Of a stretch of DNA of 64,000 nt, positions 23,427 through 34,466 are shown one piece after another. The first letter of the stretch is position 1. Each line of letters begins with the position of its first letter. The position numbers and the translations under genes are program-made. Where the stretch lies: contig JAOWCC010000577.1 in the NCBI GenBank assembly GCA_030867875.1, positions 89,509,740 through 89,573,739 on the forward strand, written 5' to 3'. The DNA comes from Actinernus sp. WN-2022. Lineage: Eukaryota; Cnidaria; Anthozoa; Actiniaria; Actinernidae. The notes beneath the pieces were generated by a model. The model searched no databases. It saw only the letters and a program-made list of their open reading frames with translations, and had not been told where the DNA came from.

Positions 23427-23993
23427 TTTTTTTTTTTAAAACTACCTACCTTTCACCTGACGGAGGAAATTACGCCTATCGGACGGGTTTTCGTGCGAAA
23501 AATCGGCCTCAAGTGCCTCGTGGTTTGAATTTGAGTGTGCAGCCTTTCCTTTCTTTTAGACAGAGAAGAGAGAAAAACCCAAAGTGAGAGAAATGCCCCA
23601 TAACCGCCATTTCTAGACCCCAGAGAAACAACAGGACAACAACAAACTCTTAAGGTAAGTTTATTTTCTTTATCTGAGAATTTTGTGAAATAATAGTCAC
23701 ACAGTGCAAATACAGAGCTTGGGCTGCCTGTGCATTGACATGCATTAAAGGTAATTAATATCAATTTAAAGTAATCTTATCTCTAACTGGCAGCCAATGA
23801 TAGTTTGAAGTTTTATTTATTTCACACTATTTACAAAAGTAAACACAACAGTACATTTTAAAGAAGAAGAAAAAAGTGAAGAAATAAGTGACGATTACAT
23901 TTCAAATAGTTGAATTGGTAGTGCGCAGTGATCAAAGGAGCAAATGCTTTCGAGTTGATCACTGATACGGGAAAATATCACGGACAGGGGAAA

Positions 23994-24231
23994 TAATAAT
24001 AATAATAATAATAATAATAATTGCCTTTATTTATAGAGCGCCATTTCCAAAATGCCCAATAGCGCTTTACAAAATATTGACAATATAAGTACACAAATAT
24101 CATTAGCATTAAAAATCCTAATTTACAATTTCTCGTGATAAACAGAAATACTGAGAAAAATTAAAAAGCTATTACAAATTTATATAAAGTATCTCTAATA
24201 ATAATGATAATGATAATGATAATAATTTGTC
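23994..24231 (-). mobile_element. Retroelement 3' end with (AAT)n tail, unit A only
   Basis: At the point where B-D continue through the CR1-like LINE fragment, unit A has an (AAT)n run, then TTATTTATAGAGCGCC, GCGCTTTACA and AT-rich sequence ending in AATAATGAT repeats. A trinucleotide tail on a short unrelated insert suggests a non-LTR retroelement or SINE, tail at the low-coordinate side (minus orientation). The insertion replaced part of the older LINE. Confidence 0.5.
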
Positions 24232-24867
24232 AAGTACCATACAAAATGCTGTTACACGAGTCAAGTACATGTGAATAAACCATCGAAAAGGATATAAGCA
24301 TAATGGATAAATATTGTAATATTCAAAATGGTACGATAAACTTGTTGTTGTTGTTGTCTACACTCTGAACTATCTACCTGAGACAGGCTTTGGTTAAATA
24401 TTATTTTACCCATTGACATATTTATGATATGTTCAGTTAGACCCTTTATATTTGAAAAAAATAGCAGAAGTCCACTAAACTATGGTGACTGCTATATATA
24501 ATTGAGGACCGAAGGAAAAGGGATCGAAGAGTACAGTGATCAATGAACACAATATTTGAGTAGATTGATAATACTAATCCTGCATAGCGGTCGACGCTAG
24601 GAGGAAAAAGGGTTGGGATTGAGATTATCCCCTTACCCTCTCCCCCAAGTAATTTGCCCTCGCTCCCTTCCAGGCTAGACAATACTGGAATAACAAGAGT
24701 AGTCTTTATTTCAATCAAGATGGAGGAGTTACAGATAACATTAACAATACAAAATTATATACATTTGTGAGTTGGTAGGTCCTGAAAAAAACCCTTAGGG
24801 GGCAAAGACAGCGGAGATATGTATTACAAAATCTATGAATTACAACAACAAAACAGAATAGAAAAAC

Positions 24868-25013
24868 TTGCTGGTTTTCACTTGACGGCATAGACGCCAT
24901 GTTAGTGCCCTTAAACAATAGATTCCTCGTTAGCTTCTTTTGTTGGGGCACCAACATGGCCGCCATGCCCTTTGTCAGTTGAATCTCTGGGGATTGAGTG
25001 AAAACCAGCAATA
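24868..25013. mobile_element. 146-bp MITE (TTGCTGGTTTTCAC ends), unit A copy
   Basis: Ends TTGCTGGTTTTCAC and GTGAAAACCAGCAA are complementary, with a mirrored GCCATGTTGGTGCC-like / GGCACCAACATGGC pair inside. Present in all four units (B 32725-32869, C 41944-42090, D 50126-50319), so it predates the amplification. TA flanks the intact copies. Unit D has an internal duplication of about 46 bp. Confidence 0.7.
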
Positions 25014-25930
25014 GTTCATGGAGACACTCTATTAACTATGATGGAGACAATAATGTTTTTGAATTCAAATTAGACATAAAATACTAACAAGATATTAAGG
25101 ATGCACAAGATATTAAGGATGCACAAGATCTAGGACTGTATAATAAGGTAATCAAAAGCAAATATATTATTATCAGCTTGAGATAAAGTATATAGGAGAT
25201 TTATTTACTGAATATGATGAAAAGAGTCAATGAACTGAATTTAAATTAACTTCTTAAGCCAGACTGAACCTTTTTCATCACGGCTTAAAGCTCTAATCAT
25301 GCACTACTTAAAATAGATGCGCTTGTATAGGAATCAGTGCAAGGAATTGAACTTATACCAGGAGCTAGAAATACGAAAGATTTATGAATAAAAATGTCTT
25401 AACTTGCTTCCATGGTGTACTGGCTCGCTGTTTGTGTTTTTTTGGGGGCGATGTAAAGCAATTTCAGGGGATATGTATGCACAGGAAACGAGACCAAAAT
25501 CGCAACAAAAATCAACTAGAAAACTGTGTATAAATAGACAGCTAAGATGGATATAACCGTAGCTTGGCAGTTATGCTGAAACAATTAGACTTCTCGCTCT
25601 TCGTTTGACCTAGACTGTGATAGTTGAATCGGGGTTTCGTCCCTTACGAACTATCAGCAACTCGCAGTGTCATTGTTATTTAAATAGTTTTTAATAGACC
25701 CGTCGAGGCACCACCGTGCCGAACTCATTTCAGTTTGAAACAAAAGATAATTAGGTGGCTTCTTTTGATCTAATTTAGTTCGGCACGGAGCTTAGGCAAT
25801 CAGATGGCACGAGCCGCAATAGAACACTAGTTGGTTTCTACTAATTTTAGCTAGAATCTTGACATGGAATTTTTAGATGCCACATTGACTGGACATACAA
25901 GAAAATTGTCTCGGTTTCTATTTCTAATCT

Positions 25931-26170
25931 AAAATTTGACAACGGATAAACGCTTTAGGCTACTGGTTAAAATTTGGGCCATCCCTTCATGTAGGACGAC
26001 ACGAATTGCTACCAAATTATATTCTATTGTATTGTATTGTGTTGCGTTCTATTGTTGTATTGAATTGTATTGTATTGCATTCTATTGTATTTTTGGTAAA
26101 AATTCGTGTCGTCCTTCATAAAGGGATTGCCAAAATTTGACAACGGATAAACGCTTTAGGCTACTGGTTA
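25931..26170. repeat. Hairpin element flanked by a 39-bp direct repeat
   Basis: A mirrored pair (GACGACACGAATT and AATTCGTGTCGTC) surrounds a TATTG-rich pentamer microsatellite (about 26,018-26,090). The block is flanked by two copies of AAAATTTGACAACGGATAAA... ending CTACTGGTTA. All four units have it (B about 33,797, C about 43,614, D about 51,843). The 39-bp direct repeat is longer than any usual target duplication. Confidence 0.65.
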
Positions 26171-26364
26171 AGTGAATTGGATGACGGTGAGGGACACGCC
26201 TTACTTCCCGGTCCTCGTGTTGGAAACGTTTCCCCAATCTTCTAAGGTGAAGTTTCGGAGTTCTGGGAGTCCATGTTGTTTTAAAAAAGACATTTAACGA
26301 GTCTTGTGCTAAGAACTAAGGGAAAATTCTAAAATGTACTTCGCGTTTCATGCATCATATGACC

Positions 26365-26415
26365 TAGCCTGCGTCACATCCGGACTTTTGTTTTGTTCGG
26401 ATGAAACGCAGGCTA
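26365..26415. mobile_element. 51-bp micro-MITE, unit A copy
   Basis: TAGCCTGCGT...ACGCAGGCTA termini with an inner ATCCGGAC / GTTCGGAT pair. It is flanked by the perfect 9-bp duplication CATATGACC (26,356-26,364 and 26,416-26,424). Units C and D have a single uninterrupted target. A 9-bp duplication is compatible with Mutator-like transposition. Confidence 0.8.
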
Positions 26416-26608
26416 CATATGACCTCACGGCAGCATTGTCTGTACAGTTATTGATCATGGCCAAAAGCCAATGAGAAAGCGAGTAAACTAGCACTGTGTT
26501 TTGTTGAATTAAAATAAAATAAAATAATGGAGAAATACGGTTTATCAGCAAAAATAACACCCTGAGATAGAAGAGAAATACCACGTGAATGTCTTGTTGT
26601 GCCTTCAA

Positions 26609-27270
26609 ACTTTTTCGATAAAGGATGGGAAAGTGGATTACTAAAGCTTATTCTAGAAACTGGATTCCTCAGTAGAACTGATTTTTTCCGATAAGAATTG
26701 TAAAGATTAAAGAGGATTAGAAAAGCTTATTCTAGAAACTGGATTTATAGAAATGAACTTTTTCGATAGAAGATGGCAAAGATTAAGGAGGATTACAAAA
26801 GCTTATTCTAGAAACTGGATTCCTCAGTAGAACTGATTTTTTCCGATAAGAATTGTAAAGATTAAAGAGGATTAGAAAAGCTTATTCTAGAAACTGGATT
26901 TATAGAAATGAACTTTTTCGATAGAAGATGGCAAAGATTAAGGAGGATTACAAAAGCTTATTCTAGAAACTGGATTCCTCAGTAGAACTGATTTTTTCCG
27001 ATAAGAATTGTAAAGATTAAAGAGGATTAGAAAAGCTTATTCTAGAAACTGGATTTATAGAAATGAACTTTTTCGATAGAAGATGGCAAAGATTAAGGAG
27101 GATTACAAAAGCTTATTCTAGAAACTGGATTCTCAGTAGAACTGATTTTTTTCGATAAGAATTGTAAAGATTAAAAAGGATTACAAAAGCTTATTCTAGA
27201 AACTGGATTTCTGGAACTGAACTTTTTCGATAGAGGATGGCAAAGATTAAAGAGGATTACAAAGCTTATT
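26609..27270 (+). repeat. 76-bp minisatellite, unit A (about 8 copies)
   Basis: The monomer is built around AAGCTTATTCTAGAAACTGG and GGCAAAGATTAAAGAGGATT. In unit A two monomer types (one with CTCAGTAGAACTG, one with TTTATAGAAATG) alternate as a dimer of about 153 bp. The array ends at a fixed flank containing the hairpin TTCGGTT...AACCGAA. The 76-bp period is not a multiple of three, so it is not coding. Confidence 0.95.
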
Positions 27271-28049
27271 TCGGTTTACAATGAACCGAATGGATTTCAA
27301 GTTGCTCTAAATTTCTCTTAAAAGCAGTATTTTTCTTCCACCCGAATTTTTGCCATCCTTCATCAAAAATGTCTCAAATTTTCTACAGTACTTATATCTG
27401 TAAAGCCGTCTATTCTGCTAATCATCTGAGTGGGTATTTTTGTCTTTCATCATGAGAAAGGTTAGTAATTGGGGGTCGATATAGCCTCCGCTTTAAGGTA
27501 TAATAATATTATTAAGTGGGTGTTTATATATGGGACTGAAAGAACTGGTCATCCATTATGGGGAGGACGGAAGTTGAGATGGTCAAAACCCTCCAGGGAT
27601 TATTTAAAACCAGATTAGATCCCTGATTTGTCACGTCCATTATTTTTTTACAACAAGACATATTATTGCACTTAAGAACACCTGAGGCAAAGGATGATGG
27701 TTAGTTATTTTAGATAACACTGAACACGAAGTTCGTATTATCAGAAGTCCGTAAACTGATGAGCCGCATTGCTTATCGCGCTAGACTTCTGGGGCCGACA
27801 CAATTTCAATAAAACTTGAATTTTACAGGTGTATTTTACAAGCATGGCCATTGATTTCACATAAAATGCACATGTAAACATTTTATTGAATATTAATTAT
27901 GGCAGGACTTCTGGTATCATGGATAAAGCCGGCTTAAAACTTACCAGTTTAGACATGACAGAGAGAAAAATTAATTTTAGAATTTCAAAATTAAAGATAA
28001 AAGGCCAACTAAAACAAAACATGTGAATGCGACCATTTTTCTTTTTTCA

Positions 28050-29143
28050 AAACGAAAACCTCGTGGTTCATTTGTACGACTTGTGTTAAATAATGATTCT
28101 AAGTGGTTCAATTGCACTGAGGATTCGAGTAAACTTTTATTGACTTTTAGTAGTAGAAGTGTGATAGGTGTATAATAAGACAAGGGAGGAAACCTAAATG
28201 GCGAACACACTCCATACCTTGGGAACTCCGCTCAAATAATCCCACTAGATCGTTGGCAGTTGACTCAAAAGTACAGCGAATACGAAGAACAGTTCTCACA
28301 TGAACTACTTCATGTCAAAGAAATCCCATCCCTCACGGAGATTGCGGAAAATGAGCAATTTTCAAAGCCTAACTCGCAAAAACCTTCAACCTAAGATATC
28401 GCATGCTACCTCACAGGAGCAGCCAAAAGGTGCGAGTAATTTGGGCTCAGGGGCGTTAAGGGCGAATTACGTACAGTTGAATTTGTAGGAAAAGGGGTGA
28501 GAATGGAGGATGAAATAAAAAGAGGAAAAAGGTATTAGTACACACCTAATTATTTGACTATCCGCTCGAGTGCACATCGGGTTGATAGCAGACACATTTT
28601 GGTTCCCATCTATTAATTATATCCCAAACCCTCAATTTTAATTCTTCATAAAACCTACTTTTTCCCAATTTACTCAAAACACATCAAACCCCCTCCACGA
28701 AAGCCATGAAACAAATCCAGAAAAAGTCAAATAAACGGTCTCCACTATGGCCGCCGCAAATCAAGAGGGGGTGGTCTATCTCTTTGTGCTTGTGAGATAT
28801 AGTCTTGACACTTTGACAGAGTTTATAAATTCACAACCACGTTTTGTGACAGTCTCCATGGAAACGTGTAATGTGACCTTTGACCTTTAATTTTAAGGAA
28901 AATTGGGAAAAGCCTCCTGGAGAACGGTAAAACTTTTCAAATTGGAGCAGCCATGAAAGTGTGCACTAACCTTGATTCACTTGCATGAAAATACCCACTA
29001 TATTAACAACTTTTACCGTTTTCCGGGATGCTTTTCCCAATTTTCCTTAAAATTCGAGTTCAAAGGCCACATTACACTGACGTTTCCATGGAAACTGCCA
29101 CAAAAAGGTAATAAGGTTGTGACTTCATCGAATATGTATAACT
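28050..29143. mobile_element. Foldback element, truncated copy in unit A
   Basis: Contains the left arm, centre and first part of the right arm of the large palindromic element described at 54110-56700. The short visible hairpin is TTAAGGAAAATTGGGAAAA near 28,893 against its complement near 29,033. The right arm stops at about 29,143, where the unit junction begins. Equivalent truncated copies are 37290-38383 (B) and 45435-46526 (C). A 133-bp segment kept in D is missing from A-C. Confidence 0.7.
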
Positions 29144-29252
29144 GAGTTAGACACAACTGGATTAGATTAAAGGCAGCTTTAAGTGGTGCACGATTAATGG
29201 ACGAACAGACAGACATATTATTTTATTTGGAGCCTTATACTAATGTGTTACC
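29144..29252. repeat. Unit junction segment (A/B)
   Basis: About 109 bp (GAGTTAGACACAACTGG through TAATGTGTTACC) found only where one unit meets the next: here, at 38384-38492 and at 46527-46635. It is absent left of unit A and right of unit D, so it marks the original duplication breakpoint. Confidence 0.75.
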
Positions 29253-29542
29253 TTGGCAATTTACATAAAAGACAAGACATATCAATAAATAGCGAATAAT
29301 AGAAGGGTGCGCGGAGATGTGGAATTCAGTATCTTCTCGTGTTCAACTCGATATCTCACCAGTGAGCGCATATCTCCAAGCGTCCATGTATTATTTTATT
29401 TACTTGGACCTGGTCCCGGTTCTTCGAAGCAAGTGTAAGCGCGTGACGTGGAAATCGCTGATTGGCTGCAACGCGATATCCACACAACACGTAAAATTAT
29501 CGTATTCAGATACGATGTTTCTCAGTGTTGGAAGTTGTAAAC

Positions 29543-30108
29543 CCCGGGGGGGGGGGGGGGGGTACTTACATGAAAAATGGGTATGTATGTGAGGCCAAGA
29601 GGCTCAAACCCTGACCCTGTTTGACGCAATCCGAGCTCCAAAACCCTGATTGTCCCCTTTTTGGAAAATAAAAACCTGATTGCCCCTTCTTTAAATTGTT
29701 AAACGGTCGGATATATATCCTAGCCGGTATACCGCGTACCGGGATTTCATGCAAAATACGGAACATTTCAAGTCGGGACGTGGCATTGGGTAAACAAATC
29801 AGCAGATGAAGTACATAGATAAAATTAGCGGCGTCACGATGTATGGGAACCTCAGTGCTTGCATGTGGGCAGGCGATAAAAATGCGGCAACAGAAGGTCT
29901 TTTTTTGACATAGTAGCTAAAAAGAATGAATTGCCTAAAAAATACTGAACCCCGACCCTGACTGCACCCAAATTATACTCAAATCCTGACCCTGATCTGC
30001 CCAAATCAGGTCAAAACTCTGACCCTACCTGCCCAAACTGAGCTCAAAACCCTGACCCACCCGGGCGGCACATACATAATACGTCACAAACAGGGGTACC
30101 CCCCCGGG
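29543..30108. mobile_element. 566-bp poly-G MITE-like element, unit B
   Basis: Bounded by 8-bp direct repeats TTGTAAAC (29,535-29,542; 30,109-30,116), with the empty site preserved in unit A. Ends are CCCGGGGG...GGTAC and GGTACCCCCCCGGG. The interior is repeats of ACCCTGACCCTG-like sequence. No coding capacity. An 8-bp duplication would suit hAT- or P-type transposition, but the termini are too simple to assign. Confidence 0.85.
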
Positions 30109-30239
30109 TTGTAAACACTGTAGTGTATAGAATAAATAAGAATTAATCACAGAGTGTTATGACGTTGTGGTAGTTGTCCGTTTCTTTCTTTCATTTTCGC
30201 ATTCATAGATAAATTTGGCAATTTGTTTTACACAGCTCT

Positions 30240-31095
30240 ATCCTTGTTTGGAGGGTTTATGATTAGTAGACATACTTCATTAGGCGTCATTCTGTTTATT
30301 TTGATTTTCACTAGATTTTCCAAATTATCGAAATGGTTTTTCCTTATATTGCGTTATGCTGGGCATTTTATCAAAAAATGTTAGCCATTTTATCAAAAAA
30401 TACTCTTCATCTTCGACGCCATTTGTACAAATAGCGCAAATTCTTTCTTCGGGTATTTGGTAAGGTTTCGAATAACGCCCAGTTTCAATTGCTAATTTGT
30501 GATTACTTAGCCTCAGCTTTGTCAATGCTATTCTGTGATTGGTATTGGTGATCTGTATAAGGTATAGTCTTCACAATTATAGTTGGACTTGAATCTGGGG
30601 AAAGTCCTTAATTTGGCGGGGATCTTTTCTTTTATCGTTATTTATGTCACTAAGCCAAGTTTGGTACTCTATGTTCTTTAGTCTCTAGCTTATGATACTC
30701 AAAATGGTTTTGCGATCAGGAATTGATGTTTTGTACGTTAGTCCATATTTCCCCTAGCCCTATATGACAGAGCAGGGCATTTATTTTTTGGTGCCAAAAT
30801 TCTTTGTTTTCCTTATTTTTGATATCATTATATATTGTACAGGATAACTTGCTTTGTTCAGGGTCATTCATGGTCAGTTTCAGCCAGAAATTGAAGTTTC
30901 TACATTTATGCTTGGTAACGTATAGGAAATCTCCCTAGCTCTGCTCTACATGCATTGTTGCTACACAACTTGCTAACGCCTAAGAGCCATTAGTTTGGAC
31001 TGACTCAATTGGGACTTTGTCTAGTTGTTCTTTACAATCCACCCCCATACTTCGCTACCGTAAAGTAAATAGGGGTTATTAGCGCATCAAATAAT
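30240..31095 (-). pseudogene. LINE ORF2 C-terminal region, unit B
   Basis: Read on the minus strand, this has LLYGSEVWG-like sequence near the high-coordinate end, then KLDKVPIE, a KLTMNDPEQSKL-like segment, RGKYGLRYKTSIPDRK, and finally TKLRLSNHKLAIETG with the Cys-rich tail. The order is that of the post-RT region of a non-LTR retrotransposon. In-frame stops and frameshifts break it throughout, so it is a dead fragment. RT catalytic motifs are not present. Confidence 0.75.
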
Positions 31096-31929
31096 TTATG
31101 GTCAGATTAATATTTTCTCTAAAATGTTCACCCATTTCTTTCCTCAATATATATTATGCTTTTAGGTGGAAATCCCAAACCCAAAATTCCGGGGAGTATC
31201 CCCTCCCCCGGGGGAATTTCGCCAAGAATTAAGCACTTGCCCAATTAACAACGTATTCATGTTACGCAATAGACCAAATCCAAATATGGCGATTTTTCGA
31301 TTTATAGTCTTCCTATACGAATTGCCCCTATAATCTAAAATATCACTTTGAAAACTTACAATTATAGTTGTGGAAAGTTTGGATGACTATAGCAAGAAAG
31401 GCTTTATATATAATTAAAGATATTCCAGCACAAATTTAGACTTTTGCGAATAGGTGGTAAAGCCTGACCAGCCCCGTTTTGGTATTTTTACATACTATTC
31501 ACTGATCTGTGTAAAGCGATACATTAGAATGTATGGAAATTTACTATTATATCGCTGTTGTCAATGCTCTTAAATCTAATAAAATGTTTCAAAAACCTTC
31601 GCTTTTCTGCCTTGTAGTCATTATCGTTATGGCTAGGGCAATTCCTGGCCAGTTTAGCCTTGTATGATTCAGGGTGGTTTTCGGTCTGTCAGGAATCGCC
31701 ATTGACATGCATTAAAGGTAATTAATATCAATTTAAAGTGATCCTATCTCTAACTCAGCTAACTGGCAGCCAGTGATAGTTTCAAGTTTTATTTATTTCA
31801 CACTATTTACAAAAGTAAACACAACAGTACATTTTAAAGAAGAAGAAAAAAATGAAGAAATAAGTGACGATTACATTTCAAATAGTTGGTAGTGCGCAGT
31901 GATCAAAGGATCAGCACAAGCTTTCGAGT

Positions 31930-32125
31930 TGATCACTGATAGGGGGAAATATCACAGACAGGGGAAATATGGTCGAACTTCCCAGCTCGAGTTTCCAAAA
32001 GTGTCGCAGCCGTATTCTGCACACGCTGTTGTTTGTCAAGTTCACACGCCGGTAAACCATACAAAATGCTGTTACACGAGTCAAGTACATGTGAATAAAC
32101 CATGGAAAAGGAAATAAGCATAATG
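31930..32125 (-). pseudogene. CR1/L2-like LINE RT fragment, unit B
   Basis: The minus strand reads SHVLDSCNSILYGLP followed by ELDKQQRVQNTAA, the familiar segment after the RT catalytic region of CR1/L2-type LINEs. It is short and degraded. Counterparts are 41110-41345 (C) and 49290-49525 (D); in A an (AAT)n-tailed insertion has replaced most of it. Confidence 0.6.
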
Positions 32126-32724
32126 GCTAAATATTGTAATATTCAAAATGGTACGATAAACTTGTTGTTGTTGTTGTCTACACTCTGAACTATCTACCTG
32201 AGACAGGCTTTTGGTTAAATATTAGTTTACCCATTGACATATTAATGATATGTTCAGTTAGACTCTTTATGTTTGAAAATAATAGCAGAAGTCCACTAAA
32301 CTATGGCGACTGCTATATATAATTGAGGACCGAAGGAAAAGGGATCGAAGAGTACAGCGATCAATGAACACAATATTTGAGTAGATTGATAATACTAATC
32401 CTGCATAGCGGTCGACGCTAGGGGGAAAAAGGGTTGGGATTGAGATTATCCCCTTACCCTCCCCACCAAGTAATTTGCCCTCGCTCCGGCCTTCCAGGCT
32501 AGACAATACTGGATAACAATAGTAGTCTTTATTTCAATCAAGATGGAGGAGTTACAGATAACATTAACAATACAAAATTATATACATCTGTGAGTTGGTA
32601 GGTCCTGAAAAAAAAACCTTAGGGGGCAAAGACAGCGGAGATATGTATTACAAAATCTACGAATTACAACAACAAAACAGAATAGAAAAACTTAGAAGAA
32701 GAAAAACGAGAAATGTTTACAGTA

Positions 32725-32869
32725 TTGCTGGTTTTCACTTGACGGCATAGCCGCCATTTGGTGCTCTTAAACAATAGATTCCTCGTTAGCTTCTTTTGTT
32801 GGGGCACCAACATGGTCCCCATGTCCTTTGTCAGTTGAATCTCTGGGGATTGAGTGAAAACCAGCAATA
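32725..32869. mobile_element. MITE (TTGCTGGTTTTCAC ends), unit B copy
   Basis: Same element as 24868-25013, with TA at both flanks and complementary 14-bp ends. Confidence 0.7.
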
Positions 32870-34230
32870 GTTCATGGAGACACTCTATTAACTATGATGG
32901 AGACAATAATGGTTTTGAATTCAAATTAGACATAAAATTCTAACAAGATATTAAGGATGCACAAGATCTAGAACTGTATAATAAGGTAATCAAAAGCAAT
33001 AGCAAATATATTATTATCAGCTTGAGATAAAGTATATAGGAGATTTATTTACTGAATATGATGAAAAGAGTCAATGAACTGAATTTAAATTAACTTCTTA
33101 AGCCAGACTGAACCTTTTTCATCACGGCTTACAGCTCTAATCATGCACTACTTAAAATAGATGCGCTTGTATAGGAATCAGTGCAAGGAATTGAACTTAT
33201 ACCAGGAGCTAGAAATACGAAAGATTTATGAATAAAAATGTCTTAACTTGCTTCCATGGTGTACGTACTGGCTCGCTGTTTGTGTTTTTTGGGGGGCTGA
33301 TGTAAAGCAATTTCAGGGGATATGCATGCACAGGAAACGAGACCAAGATCGCAACAAAAATCAACTAGAAAACTGTGTATAAATAGACAGCTAAGATGGA
33401 TATAACCGTAGCTTGGCAGTTATGCTAAAACAATTAGACTTCTCGCTCTTCGTTTGACCTAGACTGTGATAGTTGAATCGGGGTTTCGTCCCTCACGAAC
33501 TATCAGCAACTCGCAGTGTCATTGTTATTTAAATATTTAAATAAGTCAGTCTGTAGTAGAAAATAGTTTTTAATAGACCCGTCGAGGCACCACCGTGCCG
33601 AACTCATTTCAGTTTGAAACAAAAGATAATTAGGTGGCTTCTTGTGATCTAATTTAGTTCGGTACGGAGCTTTGGCAATCAGATCGCACGAGTCGCAATA
33701 GAACACTAGTTGGTTTCTACTAATTTTAGCTGGAATTTTTAGATGCCACATTGACTGGAAATACAAGAAAATTGTCTCGGTTTCTATTTCTAATCTAAAA
33801 TTTGACAACGGATAAACGCTTTAGGCTACTGGTTAAAATTTGGGCCATCCCTTCATGTAGGACGACACGAATTGCTACCAAATTATATTCTATTGTATTG
33901 TATTGTGTTGCGTTCTATTGTTGTATTGAATTGTATTGTGTTGCATTCTATTGTATTTTTGGTAAAAATTCGTGTCGTCCTTCATAAAGGGATTGCCAAA
34001 ATTTGACAACGGATAAACGCTTTAGGCTACTGGTTAAGTGAATTGGATGACGGTGAGGGACACGCCTTACTTCCCGGTCCTCGTGTTGGAAACGTTTCCC
34101 CAATCTTCTAAGGTGAAGTTTCGGAGTTCTGGGAGTCCATGTTGTTTTAAAAAAGACATTTAACGAGTCTTGTGCTAAGAACTAAGGGAAAATTCTAAAA
34201 TGTACTTCGCGTTTCATGCATCATATGACC

Positions 34231-34281
34231 TAGCCTGCGTCACATCCGGACTTTTGTTTTGTTCGGATGAAACGCAGGCTA
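34231..34281. mobile_element. 51-bp micro-MITE, unit B copy
   Basis: Identical in structure to the unit A copy, with CATATGACC on both sides. Supports B being A-type in this part. Confidence 0.8.
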
Positions 34282-34466
34282 CATATGACCTCACGGCAGC
34301 ATTGTCTGTACAGTTATTGATCATGGCCAAAAGCCAATGAGAAAGCGAGTAAACTAGCACTGTGTTTTGTTGAATTAAAATAAAATAAAATAATGGAGAA
34401 ATACGGTTTATCAGCAAAAATAACACCCTGAGATAGAAGAGAAATACTATGTGAATGTCTTGTTGT

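Larger units (their letters stand above)
22292..23732. mobile_element. 1441-bp element with about 295-bp terminal inverted repeats, unit A only
   Basis: Flanked by the 7-bp direct repeat CATTGAC (22,285-22,291 and 23,733-23,739); units B-D have an uninterrupted CATTGACATGC. Ends are CACAGGCAGCCCAAGCTC and its exact complement. Arms run 22,292-22,586 and 23,437-23,732. Both contain the same open frame in mirror image, which reflects symmetry rather than a gene; the right arm reads AAGGTAAGT, resembling a splice donor. The interior carries a tRNA-like segment and a second, nested inverted repeat. It has no transposase, so it is non-autonomous. I do not assign a superfamily: a 7-bp duplication with CACAGG ends is not diagnostic. 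Confidence 0.85.
20892..29252 (+). repeat. Tandem array unit A (founder type 1)
   Basis: First of four head-to-tail units. Homology to the others starts near 20,892 (CTTGGC...AATTTACATAAAA). It lacks the poly-G element (empty site 21,203-21,210) and the TTAA element, has the 51-bp MITE, and uniquely carries a 167-bp foldback, a 1.44-kb long-TIR element, an (AAT)n-tailed insertion, and a 656-bp deletion relative to B. It contains no intact protein-coding gene. Confidence 0.9.

Noticed and set aside
24446..24718. Minus-strand ORF repeated at 32267
   Set aside because: Lies in non-coding unit sequence, is broken in C and D, and has no recognisable domain.
27977..28210. Small ORF (about 75 aa) repeated in all four units
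   Set aside because: Conservation is equal in flanking non-coding DNA, as expected of recent tandem copies, and it lies at the edge of a foldback arm. A dN/dS test could revisit this.
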